From NCBI GenBank assembly GCA_964481035.1, contig CAYZSE010000070.1, positions 1 to 17,781 on the forward strand: a stretch of 17,781 bases of DNA, read 5' to 3'. Made by a program: the position numbers and the translations under genes. Position 1 is the stretch's first letter; each line of letters begins with the position of its first letter. Shown in pieces: positions 7,789-15,445 of this stretch. Source of the DNA: JAAAPF01 sp964481035 (GTDB lineage: Bacteria > Pseudomonadota > Alphaproteobacteria > Geminicoccales > Geminicoccaceae). The notes under the pieces were generated by a model. It was not told where the DNA came from and searched no databases. It saw only the letters and a list, made by a program, of their open reading frames with translations.

Positions 7789-8064
7789 TCAGCTCCGCTT
7801 CTTGTACATGGCGAGCATCCGCTGGGTCACCGCGAACGCGCCGAAGATGTTGACCGCCGCCAGCACCGTGGCGACGAAGCCGAAGACGCTGCCGACGCCG
7901 AGCGCGATCAGCGCGCCGACGACGATGACGCTCGAGATCGCGTTGGTGACGCTCATCAACGGCGTGTGCAGCGCCGGGGTGACCGACCACACGACGTAAT
8001 AGCCGACGAAGATGGCCAAAACGAAGATGATCAGGTTGAAGACGCCCGGATCGATCGCTTCCAT
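7789..8064 (-). CDS. pntA2: NAD(P) transhydrogenase subunit alpha part 2 (membrane part)
   Basis: A 91-residue membrane protein corresponding to the C-terminal membrane segment of the one-piece enterobacterial PntA. Three hydrophobic helices are visible (about 9-27, 42-60, 62-80), with the conserved TPLMSVTNAISS loop (about 34-45) and the KKRS end. It starts at ATG 8064, 9 nt after the pntA stop; the ribosome site GAGG overlaps that stop, so translation is coupled. A separate small alpha-2 subunit is the arrangement of Rhodospirillum rubrum and other alphaproteobacteria (also called PntAB or PntB in the older R. rubrum nomenclature). It assembles with PntA and PntB in the inner membrane. Confidence 0.96.
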   Translation of the reverse strand: MEAIDPGVFNLIIFVLAIFVGYYVVWSVTPALHTPLMSVTNAISSVIVVGALIALGVGSVFGFVATVLAAVNIFGAFAVTQRMLAMYKKRS

Positions 8065-8073
8065 GGCCCTGCC

Positions 8074-9192
8074 TCAGCTCTGAAAGTTGGCGTGAACGAC
8101 GGTGCCGCCCTCGGTCAAGAGCGTGCCGACGACGAGATCGTCGTCCTTGTCGACCTTGAGCCCCTTGCTCTCGTCGTCGACCAAGAGCTTGACGAAGTTG
8201 AAGAGGTTCTTGGCGTAGAGGACGCTGGTGGCGGGCGCCATGCGCGCCGGCAGGTTGGGGATGCCGAGGATCTTGACCCCGTTGTCGGTGGCGACGACCT
8301 CGCCGACCTTCGAGCCCTCGACATTGCCACCGCTCTCGACGGCCATGTCGAGGACGACCGAGCCGGGCTTCATGCTCGCGACCATGTCGGCCGAGACGAT
8401 GCGCGGCGCGGGCCGCCCCGGGATCTGCGCCGTGGTCACGACGATGTCCTGGCCCTTGACGTGCTCGGCCACCATCTTGGCCTGCTCGGCCTGCTCCTCC
8501 TTGGTGAGCGGCCGGGCGTAGCCGCCGGAGGTGGCGCCGTCCTCGGGGATGAAGCCCACGAACTTGGCGCCCAGGGAGGCGATCTCCTCGCGCGCCGCCG
8601 GCCGCACGTCGGTCGCCGAGACGACCGCGCCCATGCGCCGCGCCGTCGCGATCGCCTGCAGCCCCGCGACGCCGGCGCCGACGATGAAGACCTTGGCCGG
8701 GGTCACCGTGCCCGCCGCCGTCATCATCATCGGCATGGCCCGGTCATAGGCGGCCATCGCCTCGATCACCGCCTTGTAGCCGGCGAGGTTGGCCTGGCTC
8801 GACAAGACGTCCTTGTCCTGGGCGCGGGTCGTGCGCGGCAGGAGCTCCATGGCAAAGCTGGTGATCTTCCCCTCGGCCAGCCTCTGGACGAGATCCCCGT
8901 TCTGATAGGGGTTGAGCATGCCGACGAGCATCGCGCCCTCCTTCATCAGGCCGACCTCCTCGTCGGTCGGCGCGGCGACCTTGAGGACGAGATCAGCGCC
9001 GAGCGCCTGCGCCCGGTCGACGATGCTGGCGCCGACGTCCTTGAAGGCGTCGTCGGTGATCGCGGCACCCCAGCCGGCGCCGGCTTCGACCATGACGTCG
9101 TGACCCAGCGCCGCGAACCGCTTCACCGTGTCCGGCGTCGCAGCCACGCGCCGTTCATGCTCCCGAACCTCCTTCGGGATGCCCACGTGCAT
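8074..9192 (-). CDS. pntA: NAD(P) transhydrogenase subunit alpha part 1 (NAD-binding)
   Basis: The soluble NAD(H)-binding domain I subunit, 372 residues from ATG 9192. It is closely related to alanine dehydrogenase. Motifs: the N-terminal IPKEVREHERRVAATP (5-20), the RAQDKDVLSSQANLAGYKAV loop (123-142) that contacts the nicotinamide, and the dinucleotide fold VFIVGAGVAGLQA (168-180, GxGxxG at 172-177). The open frame extends 69 codons upstream, but the ATG at 9192 is chosen because GGAGG lies 5 nt upstream and the family begins exactly here. The length matches split-type alphaproteobacterial PntA. It is the first gene of the pntA-pntA2-pntB operon, and a promoter candidate lies about 90 nt upstream. 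Identification is secure. Confidence 0.97.
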   Translation of the reverse strand: MHVGIPKEVREHERRVAATPDTVKRFAALGHDVMVEAGAGWGAAITDDAFKDVGASIVDRAQALGADLVLKVAAPTDEEVGLMKEGAMLVGMLNPYQNGDLVQRLAEGKITSFAMELLPRTTRAQDKDVLSSQANLAGYKAVIEAMAAYDRAMPMMMTAAGTVTPAKVFIVGAGVAGLQAIATARRMGAVVSATDVRPAAREEIASLGAKFVGFIPEDGATSGGYARPLTKEEQAEQAKMVAEHVKGQDIVVTTAQIPGRPAPRIVSADMVASMKPGSVVLDMAVESGGNVEGSKVGEVVATDNGVKILGIPNLPARMAPATSVLYAKNLFNFVKLLVDDESKGLKVDKDDDLVVGTLLTEGGTVVHANFQS

Positions 9193-9260
9193 GTCGTCCT
9201 CCACAAAGGGTCGTTCCACAAGGGGTGGGTGGAGACCCGCGCCAGGTGCGCCTGACCGGG

Positions 9261-9276
9261 GCGGCGAAACCGCCGC
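9261..9276. repeat. short inverted repeat in the pntA leader
   Basis: GCGGCG (9261-9266) and CGCCGC (9271-9276) flank a 4-nt AAAC loop. The hairpin would fall near the 5' end of the pntA transcript predicted from the adjacent promoter candidate. It may be structural or chance. Confidence 0.25.
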
Positions 9277-9280
9277 AGTG

Positions 9281-9308
9281 GTCATATCAAAGGTGAACGC
9301 CACGGCAA
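9281..9308 (-). promoter_or_regulatory. candidate sigma-70-type promoter for the pnt operon
   Basis: On the minus strand, TTGCCG (complement of 9303-9308) and TATGAC (complement of 9281-9286) are separated by 16 bases, in one of the few AT-containing stretches of the intergenic region. The predicted leader to the pntA ATG would be about 80 nt. It is a match by eye only. Confidence 0.35.
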
Positions 9309-9388
9309 GCGTCGAGCGGGAAAAAATGCGCTCGGGGTCGGAGGCGAGCGCGTCTCGCGAGGGCTGCGGGACGCCCGTCGCGCGGGTC

Positions 9389-9416
9389 TTGACGCCCACC
9401 CGGGCATCAGTATGTT
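9389..9416 (+). promoter_or_regulatory. candidate sigma-70-type promoter for the radical SAM gene
   Basis: TTGACG at 9389-9394 and TATGTT at 9411-9416 have a 16-base spacer, a good match to the consensus. The predicted transcription start, around 9423, leaves a short leader containing the GGAGG ribosome site before the GTG at 9447. This also argues against the further-upstream TTG at 9423 as the translation start. Confidence 0.5.
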
Positions 9417-9446
9417 CTTGCTTTGTTCGAAAGCGGAGGAGCCATC

Positions 9447-10514
9447 GTGCGAGCCGTCCACAAAGGCCGCGGCGCGACGCTCAACATGCCGGGCCGGTTC
9501 GAGGCGGTGACGCGGGAGCGCGATCCCGAGGTGCCGGCCGAGCGGCCGGCGACGCGGGTGTTCACCGAGCGATCGCGCACGATCATCGCCACCAACGACA
9601 GCCCCGACGTCGGCTTCGATCGCTCGGTGAACACCTATCGGGGGTGCGAGCACGGGTGCGTCTACTGCTACGCGCGGCCCGGCCACGCCTATCTCGGGCT
9701 CTCGCCGGGCCTCGACTTCGAGACGCAGCTGTTCGCCAAACCCGATGCGGCGGCGCTGCTCGACGCGGCCTTTCGTCGGCGCGGCTACCGTGCGGCACCG
9801 TTGCAGCTCGGCGGCGTGACCGACGTCTACCAGCCGGTGGAGCGCGAGTTGCGCCTCACCCGCGGCGTGCTCGAGGTCCTGCGCGCCTGGCGCCACCCGG
9901 TCCAGATCACCACCAAGTCGGCGAGCGTCGTCCGCGACCTCGACCTCCTCGCGCAGCTCGCCGCCCTCGATCTGGTCCGGGTCGACGTCTCGCTGACGAC
10001 GCTGGAGCCGCGCCTCGCCCGGACGATGGAGCCGCGGGCGAGCACGCCCGCTCGGCGGCTCGAGGCGATCCGTGCCCTGGCCGAGGCCAAAATCCCGGTC
10101 GGCGTCGCCACCTCGCCGGTCGTCCCGGGCCTGACCTGCCACGAGATCGAGCGGTTGCTGCGGGCGGCGGCCGAGGCGGGTGCCGACAGCGCGAGCTACG
10201 TGCTCCTGCGCCTGCCGCGCGAGCTGGAGGAGCTGTTCGCCGATTGGCTCGAGGCGCACTACCCCGAGCGGCGTGCGCGAGTCCTGTCGCTGCTGCGGCA
10301 GGCCCGCAACGGGCGGCTCAACGACCCGCGCTTCGGGCATCGCATGCGCGGCGAGGGGCCGGTGGCGGAACTGATCCATCAGCGCTTCGTCAAGGCGTGC
10401 AGCCGCTACGGGCTCGCCCGGCGGAGGGCATGGCATGGGCGCACCGATCTGTTCGGGCCGCCCGAGCGGCGCCGGCAGGCTGAGCTCTTTGCCGATGCGG
10501 CGGGCGGCGCCTAA
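9447..10514 (+). CDS. PA0069-family radical SAM protein
   Basis: A 355-residue SplB-like radical SAM protein, starting at GTG 9447 with GGAGG 7 nt upstream; an in-frame TTG at 9423 is less likely. The iron-sulfur ligands are in SVNTYRGCEHGCVYCYARP, a CX3CX2C motif with C67, C71 and C74, followed by the HAYLGLSPGLDFE segment typical of this family. The middle shows the barrel strands LQLGGVTDVYQPVE, VQITTKSASVVRDLDLL and VDVSLTTLE. Members of this group (named after Pseudomonas PA0069) are annotated as DNA-repair photolyase-like, but their reaction is unproven. A [4Fe-4S] cluster and S-adenosylmethionine cleavage are inferred from the motif. It is transcribed divergently from the pnt operon and followed after 65 nt by a stress protein gene on the same strand. 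The family is secure, the reaction is not. Confidence 0.9.
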   Translation: MRAVHKGRGATLNMPGRFEAVTRERDPEVPAERPATRVFTERSRTIIATNDSPDVGFDRSVNTYRGCEHGCVYCYARPGHAYLGLSPGLDFETQLFAKPDAAALLDAAFRRRGYRAAPLQLGGVTDVYQPVERELRLTRGVLEVLRAWRHPVQITTKSASVVRDLDLLAQLAALDLVRVDVSLTTLEPRLARTMEPRASTPARRLEAIRALAEAKIPVGVATSPVVPGLTCHEIERLLRAAAEAGADSASYVLLRLPRELEELFADWLEAHYPERRARVLSLLRQARNGRLNDPRFGHRMRGEGPVAELIHQRFVKACSRYGLARRRAWHGRTDLFGPPERRRQAELFADAAGGA

Positions 10515-10579
10515 GAAAACGGTTGAGCCGCGGCGTAAAGTCGGGCGTTGTCCCTGTCCAAAGCAAAGACGAGAGCGAC

Positions 10580-11521
10580 ATGCAGCGGTTCAAACGGATC
10601 CTCGTCGTCTTGGATGCGGCCGAGCCGAGCGGCCCGGCGCGCCAGGAACTCCTGGAGTTTGCCCGGGCCAACGCCGCCAAAGTCACCGTTGCCGCCTGCT
10701 CGGAAGTGCCCGAGCCATCGCTGCTCGCCGCCCTGTTCGACGGCCGCGATCAGCGACAGGCGCTGCGCAACCAGATCGAGACCTCGCTCGCGGCCTTCGC
10801 CGACCCCTTGCGCGAGGGCGGGATCGAGGTCGAGACGGAGCTGCTCGAAGGCGACGCGCTCGACGGCGTCTGCCGGCTCGCCCAGTCGGGCCGCTTCGAC
10901 CTCGTCGCCAAGTTCGCCGAAGGCAACGCGCCGGATGCCCCGTTCACCTTCGGCCCGCTCGATCGCGGCCTGATGCGGATGTGCCCGCTGCCGGTGCTCA
11001 TCACCAATCCGCACAAGGAGGACGAGCCGCGGGTGCTGGTCGCCCTCGATGCCCTCAATCCGGCGCACGCCGAGCTCAACGTCGAGCTGCTGGCGGTCGG
11101 CGCGGGCCAGGCGAAGCTGATGAAGGCCGAGCTCCACGTCGTCAATGCGTGGCGGCTCGTCGGCGAGACGGCGCTGCGCGCGGGCGCCTTCACCGAGGTC
11201 AGCGCCGGCAAGCTCGAGCGCCTGAAGCACGTCGAGCGCGGCAAGCGGCACGAGGTCATCCAGATCCTGCTCGCGCCGCACCGCGACAGCGGGCTGGAGA
11301 TCGTCGAGCACATCGTCGAGGGCTCGCCGCCGAGGGCGATCGCCGCGGTGGCCAAGGTGACCGACAGCGATCTCGTCGTCATGGGCGCCACCGCCCGCTC
11401 GCGCCTGGCGAGCATGATGCTCGGCGACTGCGCCGTGGCCGTGCTCGGGGCCGTGCAGTGCTCCGTCCTCATGGTCAAGACGCCCGAGCTGGAAAATCGC
11501 CTGCCGACCGACGCCGCCTGA
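10580..11521 (+). CDS. universal stress protein, two-domain UspE-like
   Basis: A 313-residue protein with two tandem Usp folds, from ATG 10580 (weak GAGAG upstream; the frame runs 19 codons further up without a better start). Domain 1 begins MQRFKRILVVLDAAEPSG and covers about 1-145; domain 2 starts near PRVLVALDALNP (about 150) and runs to VLMVKTPE near the end. The C-terminal nucleotide-loop region reads VVMGATARSRLASMMLGDCA (266-285). Compared with the ATP-binding pattern G-2x-G-9x-G-S/T, it keeps G269 and G282 but has Ala at 272 and Asp at 283, so ATP binding is doubtful, as in UspE. Such proteins are cytoplasmic and linked to survival in stress or stationary phase. It lies alone between the radical SAM gene and a hairpin at 11562-11594. 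Confidence 0.85.
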   Translation: MQRFKRILVVLDAAEPSGPARQELLEFARANAAKVTVAACSEVPEPSLLAALFDGRDQRQALRNQIETSLAAFADPLREGGIEVETELLEGDALDGVCRLAQSGRFDLVAKFAEGNAPDAPFTFGPLDRGLMRMCPLPVLITNPHKEDEPRVLVALDALNPAHAELNVELLAVGAGQAKLMKAELHVVNAWRLVGETALRAGAFTEVSAGKLERLKHVERGKRHEVIQILLAPHRDSGLEIVEHIVEGSPPRAIAAVAKVTDSDLVVMGATARSRLASMMLGDCAVAVLGAVQCSVLMVKTPELENRLPTDAA

Positions 11522-11561
11522 GCGGGCGCCTCACGGGGTCCGCGGCGCCAGCCACGGGTCG

Positions 11562-11594
11562 GGTCTCGCCGCGCCGTCGCGGGGCGGCGAGACC
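11562..11594 (+). terminator. 11-bp perfect hairpin after the stress protein gene
   Basis: GGTCTCGCCGC (11562-11572) pairs exactly with GCGGCGAGACC (11584-11594) around an 11-nt loop, 40 nt after the stop. It is a plausible transcription terminator for the universal stress protein gene, although no U-tract follows. Confidence 0.5.
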
Positions 11595-11671
11595 TCTGGT
11601 GCGAAGCGGCAATGACCGGCCGAGGGCGAAGCGCTACATCCTCCAGCAACGTCGCCGTCGAGGAGACCTCC

Positions 11672-12856
11672 ATGCTGCGCCGCGGGCGTGACCTGATCCA
11701 GCTGCCGGGGCCCACCAACATTCCCGAGCGCGTGCTCCGGGCGATGCACCGCCCGATCGTCGACTTCGCCGGCGACGAGTTCTCGCGGATGGCGCGCGGC
11801 TGCCTCGCCGATCTCCAGCGCGTGTTCCGCACCGCCGGTGAGGTCTACGCCTATTCCGCCAACGGCCACGGCGCCTGGGAGGTGGCCTTCGACAACCTGC
11901 TGGCATCGGGCGAGCGTGTCCTCATGCCGGAGACCGGGCGCTTCTCGCGGTCCTGGGGCGAGATGGCCGAAGCGCTCGGCGTCCGTGTCACGACCACGCC
12001 GCCGTTCTACGATGGGCCGGTCGACACCGGCGCCATCCACGACGCGCTCGTCGCCGACGGCGGGCACGAGATCAAGGCGGTGATGATGGTCCAGGTGGAG
12101 ACCTCGACCGGGATCACCCACGACGTCGCCGCCGTCCGTCGCGCCATCGACGCGGCGGGCCACCCGGCGCTGCTCCTGGTCGACGCGATCGCCGCCACGG
12201 CCGCGATCGACCTGCCGATGGACGCCTGGGGCGTCGATCTGGTCGTCACCGCCTCGCAGAAGGGGCTGATGCTGCCGCCGGGTCTCGCGTTCGTCGCCGT
12301 CGGCCCCCGGGCCGAGCAGGTCGCGGCCAATGGCGGCGCACCGCGGCGCTATTGGGACTGGCGGCTGCGCCGCGGCGACGAGAGCTATTTCTGGTTCTAC
12401 GGCACCCCGCCCGTGCAGATGATGTTCGGCCTGCGCGAGGCCCTCGACATGCTCTTCGAGGAAGGCTTAGAGCAAGTCCACGCCCGTCACCATCGGCTCG
12501 CCGAGGCGACCCGGCAGGCCGTCGAGCTGTGGGGCCGGGACGGCGAGATCGCCTTTCAATGTCGGGTGCCGGACGGTCGCTCGGACGTGGTCACGGCGAT
12601 CCGCTTTCCCTCGGGCGCCGATCCCGATGCGCTGCGGTCGCTGTGCCGCGATCGGTTGTCGGTCGCCTTCGGCGCCGGCATCGGGCCGTTCGCCGGCCAG
12701 CTCCTGCGCATCGGCCACCTCGGCGACTTGAACGAGCCGATGATCCTCGGCGCGCTCGCCACCCTGGAGACCGCGATGCGCATCCAGAAGGTCCCGCACG
12801 TCGCCGGCGGCGTCGATGCGGCCGCACAATATCTGGCAGACACCTTCGTCGCCTGA
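11672..12856 (+). CDS. PLP-dependent aminotransferase, alanine/serine-glyoxylate type
   Basis: A 394-residue class V (fold type I) aminotransferase of the alanine--glyoxylate / serine--glyoxylate / purine-catabolism group. The start is ATG 11672, with GAGGAG 6 nt upstream; an ATG 20 codons earlier has no such site. Landmarks: GPTNIPERVLRAM (13-25) at the N-terminus, the YSANGHGAWEVAFDNLL cofactor segment (61-77), VQVETSTGITHD (140-151), LLVDAIA with D171 contacting the PLP ring nitrogen, and the Schiff-base lysine in TASQKGLMLPPG (K197). The family transfers an amino group from alanine, serine, aspartate or ureidoglycine to glyoxylate or pyruvate. The N-terminal FAGDEF replaces the usual RxxEF and may affect specificity. 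No glyoxylate-cycle or purine genes are adjacent, so the substrate cannot be fixed from context. Confidence 0.88.
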   Translation: MLRRGRDLIQLPGPTNIPERVLRAMHRPIVDFAGDEFSRMARGCLADLQRVFRTAGEVYAYSANGHGAWEVAFDNLLASGERVLMPETGRFSRSWGEMAEALGVRVTTTPPFYDGPVDTGAIHDALVADGGHEIKAVMMVQVETSTGITHDVAAVRRAIDAAGHPALLLVDAIAATAAIDLPMDAWGVDLVVTASQKGLMLPPGLAFVAVGPRAEQVAANGGAPRRYWDWRLRRGDESYFWFYGTPPVQMMFGLREALDMLFEEGLEQVHARHHRLAEATRQAVELWGRDGEIAFQCRVPDGRSDVVTAIRFPSGADPDALRSLCRDRLSVAFGAGIGPFAGQLLRIGHLGDLNEPMILGALATLETAMRIQKVPHVAGGVDAAAQYLADTFVA

Positions 12857-12914
12857 AGGCGCGGCCGGCGGCGCATGGTCCTCACGTCGATCGCTCGTGC
12901 GCCGGAGACGACGA

Positions 12915-12959
12915 TGGAAGACGCGCCTCTGGCGGCGGCTCAGGGCGGGGCGTCTTCCA
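12915..12959. terminator. 10-bp inverted repeat between convergent genes
   Basis: TGGAAGACGC (12915-12924) and GCGTCTTCCA (12950-12959) are exactly complementary with a 25-nt loop. The right arm lies inside the last codons of the DUF6285-type gene and the loop contains its stop, while the plus-strand aminotransferase ends at 12856. It may serve as a bidirectional terminator for the two converging transcripts; no T-run is present. Confidence 0.4.
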
Positions 12960-13224
12960 CCTGCTCCAGATAGCCCGGGTTCGCCACGGCGAGCCGGGCG
13001 CGGACCGCCCGGCGCAGCGCCTCGATGTCGTTCGACCCGGCTCCTTGCTGCGACCAGGCCGTGCCGGGCCGCTCGAGCGCGCGAGCGACGAGGCCCATCG
13101 CGTTGGCGATCATGGCCGCGTCGAGCCTGCGCTCGACCTCCAGCTCGGGCTGCACGCGCGTGCGCAGGAGGTCGCGCGCGGTCACGAGCAGCGCCGCCAG
13201 GGCCTGCCTGTCATCGATCTCCAT
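12940..13224 (-). CDS. DUF6285-type small protein, partner of the acyl-CoA kinase
   Basis: A 94-residue all-helical protein from ATG 13224 that resembles the DUF6285 family. The pattern RDLLRTRVQPELEVERRLDAAMIANAMGLVARALE (about 17-51) is characteristic of these small proteins, which sit next to aminoglycoside-phosphotransferase-like kinases. Its start lies inside the kinase gene, overlapping by 14 nt, so the two are co-translated. In the P. putida levulinate operon the small protein LvaB occupies the same place and is needed with the kinase LvaA for 4-hydroxyacyl-CoA phosphorylation. By analogy this protein is inferred to be a kinase subunit, not an enzyme itself. The family call is from memory of the pattern, without a search. 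There is no signal peptide and no membrane segment. Confidence 0.75.
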   Translation of the reverse strand: MEIDDRQALAALLVTARDLLRTRVQPELEVERRLDAAMIANAMGLVARALERPGTAWSQQGAGSNDIEALRRAVRARLAVANPGYLEQVEDAPP

Positions 13225-14230
13225 CGAGTGCCTCGATCAGGTCGAGGATGTCCCATTCGAGTTGCGGCACGACGGCGCCCGTCAGCGCGAGCTCGAGGCT
13301 CGGCTCGCCCGCGACGTAGTGCCGGGCCGCCTGCTGCAAGGCGATGACGGCCCAGCGGACGGTGCCCATCAGCTGCCAGTAGAGCAGCGTTCGTGGGTTC
13401 ACGGCCCGGCCGCTCGCCTCCTCGTAAGCCGCGACGAAGACGGCCTTGGACGCCAGCCCACCGGCCTCGTCGTGCCAGCGACCGAAGCGCCAATAGCGGC
13501 CGAGGAACCAACCGAGGTCCTCGAGCGGCTCGCCTTGGGTTGCGAACTCCCAGTCGAGCACGGCCGTCAGCTCGCCCCGGTCGACGAGTAGATTGCCGAT
13601 GCGGAAGTCGGCGTGGACCAGCGTGCGGCGCGATGACTCGGTCGCGTGCTCCGCGAGGTGCCCGAGCGCGAGGTCGAGGACCGGGTTGTGGGCACCCATC
13701 AGAGCGAGGTGCGCGCGGTACTCGGCGACGCGCGCCGCGGCGGGATGGTCGGGGAAGGGCAGGAATTCCAAGCCCTGCACCGGTGCGTCGAGCCGATGCA
13801 GCGTGGCGAGCTCTTGGGCGAGCCGGCGCGCGAGCGGCGGGCCCCAGGTGTCGATCGCCGGATCGCGCGCGAGCACGCGGCCACGCGCCTCGCCGTCACA
13901 CCGCCTCATGACGGAGAACGGCCTGCCGATGACGTCGACCTCGGTGCAGAGCGCGAGCGGCTCTGGCACCGTCACGCCCGCCGCGTGGACCACCTGGAGG
14001 ATGCGAAACTCCTCCGCCTTGCCCCAGCTCAGCGCGACGCCGGACGGCGCGTCGGTCCTCAGCACCCAGGCGTCGGCCTGGCCGTCGCGGGTGACGTCGA
14101 GGGCCCAGTTCTCTTGGATGGCGCCGCCGCCGAGCTTGGCGAGGCCGGTGACGCGGAGGTCGGCGCCGAGCGCCCCGCCGAGCCACCGGCCGAGCCGCGC
14201 TCGCTCGTCCTCGCCAAAGCCCGTGCTCAC
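13211..14230 (-). CDS. phosphotransferase family kinase, ACAD10/11-kinase and LvaA-like
   Basis: A 339-residue protein-kinase-like phosphotransferase (APH/choline-kinase fold). The start is GTG 14230, overlapping the acyl-CoA dehydrogenase stop by 4 nt (GTGA), with GGGAG upstream. The open frame continues much further upstream, but that part is a shadow of the dehydrogenase gene. Motifs: the glycine-rich loop region LGGGAIQENWALDV (33-46), the Brenner catalytic motif LVHADFRIGNLLVD (H206, D208, N213) and the metal-binding LDWEFA (D226). The sequence type is that of kinases paired with acyl-CoA dehydrogenases in ACAD10/ACAD11 and in bacterial LvaA, which phosphorylate the 4-hydroxyl of a 4-hydroxyacyl-CoA. 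The neighbouring dehydrogenase, DUF6285-type protein and SDR support this role over antibiotic resistance. The substrate chain length is unknown. Confidence 0.9.
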   Translation of the reverse strand: MSTGFGEDERARLGRWLGGALGADLRVTGLAKLGGGAIQENWALDVTRDGQADAWVLRTDAPSGVALSWGKAEEFRILQVVHAAGVTVPEPLALCTEVDVIGRPFSVMRRCDGEARGRVLARDPAIDTWGPPLARRLAQELATLHRLDAPVQGLEFLPFPDHPAAARVAEYRAHLALMGAHNPVLDLALGHLAEHATESSRRTLVHADFRIGNLLVDRGELTAVLDWEFATQGEPLEDLGWFLGRYWRFGRWHDEAGGLASKAVFVAAYEEASGRAVNPRTLLYWQLMGTVRWAVIALQQAARHYVAGEPSLELALTGAVVPQLEWDILDLIEALDGDR

Positions 14231-15441
14231 CCGTCGGCTCCCAGGCCCCAGCCGAAGACGTCGGCGCCCTGGGCCAGGAACGACTTGGCGACGACCATGC
14301 GATGGACCTCGGATGCGCCGTCGACGAGCCGCGCCTGGCGGGCGTAGCGGTACATCCACTCGAGCGGCGTATCGCCCGAGTAGCCCTTGCCTCCCATGAG
14401 CTGGATGGCGATGTCGATGGCGTTGTGGAGCGCGTCGGCGACCTGGATCTTGGCCATCGACACCTCCTTGCGGGCGCGGCTGCCGTTCTCGACGAGCCAG
14501 GCGGCGCGCATCGTCAACAGCCGGCCGACCTCGATCTGCATCGTCGCCTCGCCGAGCAGGCCCTGGACGCTCTCCTTGTCGGCGAGGCGCTGACCGAACG
14601 CCATGCGCTCCTCGACGTAGGGCTTGACCTCCTCGAGCGCGCGCTTGGCCATGCCGAGCCAGCGCATGCAGTGGGTGAGCCGGGCGAGGCCGAGGCGGAT
14701 CTGCGTCACCTTCATGCCGAGGCCTTCGCCCATGAGCACGTTCTCGACTGGAACCTCGAGGCCGTCGAAGACGAGCTCGCAGTGCCCGCCGTGCTCCTCG
14801 GGCCCCATGATCGGGATGCGTCGGACGATCTCCCAGCCGGGCTGATCCTTCTCGAAGAGCATGGCCGTCAGCCCCCGGCGCGGATCGTCCGAGGTCCGCG
14901 CGAGCAGAATGAAGTGTGACGCCCCCTCGGCGCCGGTGATCCACCACTTGCGGCCGTGGACGACGTAGCGCTCGCCCCGCCGCTCGGCGCGGGTGCGCAT
15001 CATTCCCGCCGGGTCGGAGCCCGAGCCCGGGTGCGGCTCGGTCATGACGATCGAGGACCGGACCGCGCCGTCGACGATCGGCTGCAGCCAGCGCGTCTTC
15101 TGCTCGGGGGTGGCGACCTTCTCGAGCACGGACATGTTGCCGTCGTCGGGGGCGGCGCAGTTGAAGCAGACGGGCCCGAAACGCGCGCGGCCCATCTCCT
15201 CGTAGAGCGCCGCCATGCCGACCGGCCCGAGGCCCATGCCGCCGCGCTCGCGCGGCATCTGCGGCGCCCACAGGCCCGCCTCCTTGACCGCGGCGCGCAG
15301 TTCCTCGACGCGCTCCCAGGCGACGTTCTGGCCCTCGCCCCAGGCGGTGGGATCGGCTTCCGCGGGGAGGACGCGCGCGGCGACGAAGGCCCGCACCCGC
15401 TGGCGGGCCTCCTCCACGGCCGGGGGCAGGGCGAAATCCAT
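14227..15441 (-). CDS. acyl-CoA dehydrogenase, ACAD11/LvaC-like
   Basis: A 404-residue FAD-dependent acyl-CoA dehydrogenase from ATG 15441, 4 nt after the SDR stop, with GGGAG 9 nt upstream. Domains are in the usual order: an N-terminal helical domain, a middle beta domain with VMTEPHPGSGSDPAGM and GRKWWITGAEGASHF, and a C-terminal helical domain including QLMGGKGYSGDTPLEWMYR. The active-site segment is ARQARLVDGASEVHRMVVAK: the position of the catalytic Glu in medium-chain enzymes (YEGTS) is Asp374 here. An Asp in this position is usual for the ACAD10/11-like group. In that group and in LvaC the enzyme acts on 4-phosphoacyl-CoA, losing phosphate to give an enoyl-CoA. The overlap with the kinase gene fits coupled expression. 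Simple fatty acyl-CoA oxidation is the alternative. Confidence 0.92.
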   Translation of the reverse strand: MDFALPPAVEEARQRVRAFVAARVLPAEADPTAWGEGQNVAWERVEELRAAVKEAGLWAPQMPRERGGMGLGPVGMAALYEEMGRARFGPVCFNCAAPDDGNMSVLEKVATPEQKTRWLQPIVDGAVRSSIVMTEPHPGSGSDPAGMMRTRAERRGERYVVHGRKWWITGAEGASHFILLARTSDDPRRGLTAMLFEKDQPGWEIVRRIPIMGPEEHGGHCELVFDGLEVPVENVLMGEGLGMKVTQIRLGLARLTHCMRWLGMAKRALEEVKPYVEERMAFGQRLADKESVQGLLGEATMQIEVGRLLTMRAAWLVENGSRARKEVSMAKIQVADALHNAIDIAIQLMGGKGYSGDTPLEWMYRYARQARLVDGASEVHRMVVAKSFLAQGADVFGWGLGADG

Positions 15442-15445
15442 GGCG

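Noticed and set aside
7228..9255. 675-codon plus-strand frame opposite the pnt operon
   Set aside because: Antisense shadow of pntA, pntA2 and pntB, with Asp/Arg/His-rich composition and no domain.
13211..14230. Aminoglycoside resistance kinase
   Set aside because: The fold is shared, but the neighbours (acyl-CoA dehydrogenase, DUF6285-type protein, SDR) point to an acyl-CoA kinase.
14231..15271. Upstream extension of the kinase frame, suggesting a 686-residue fusion
   Set aside because: The extension is an out-of-frame shadow of the acyl-CoA dehydrogenase. The kinase fold begins at the GTG 14230, which has a ribosome site and a 4-nt overlap.
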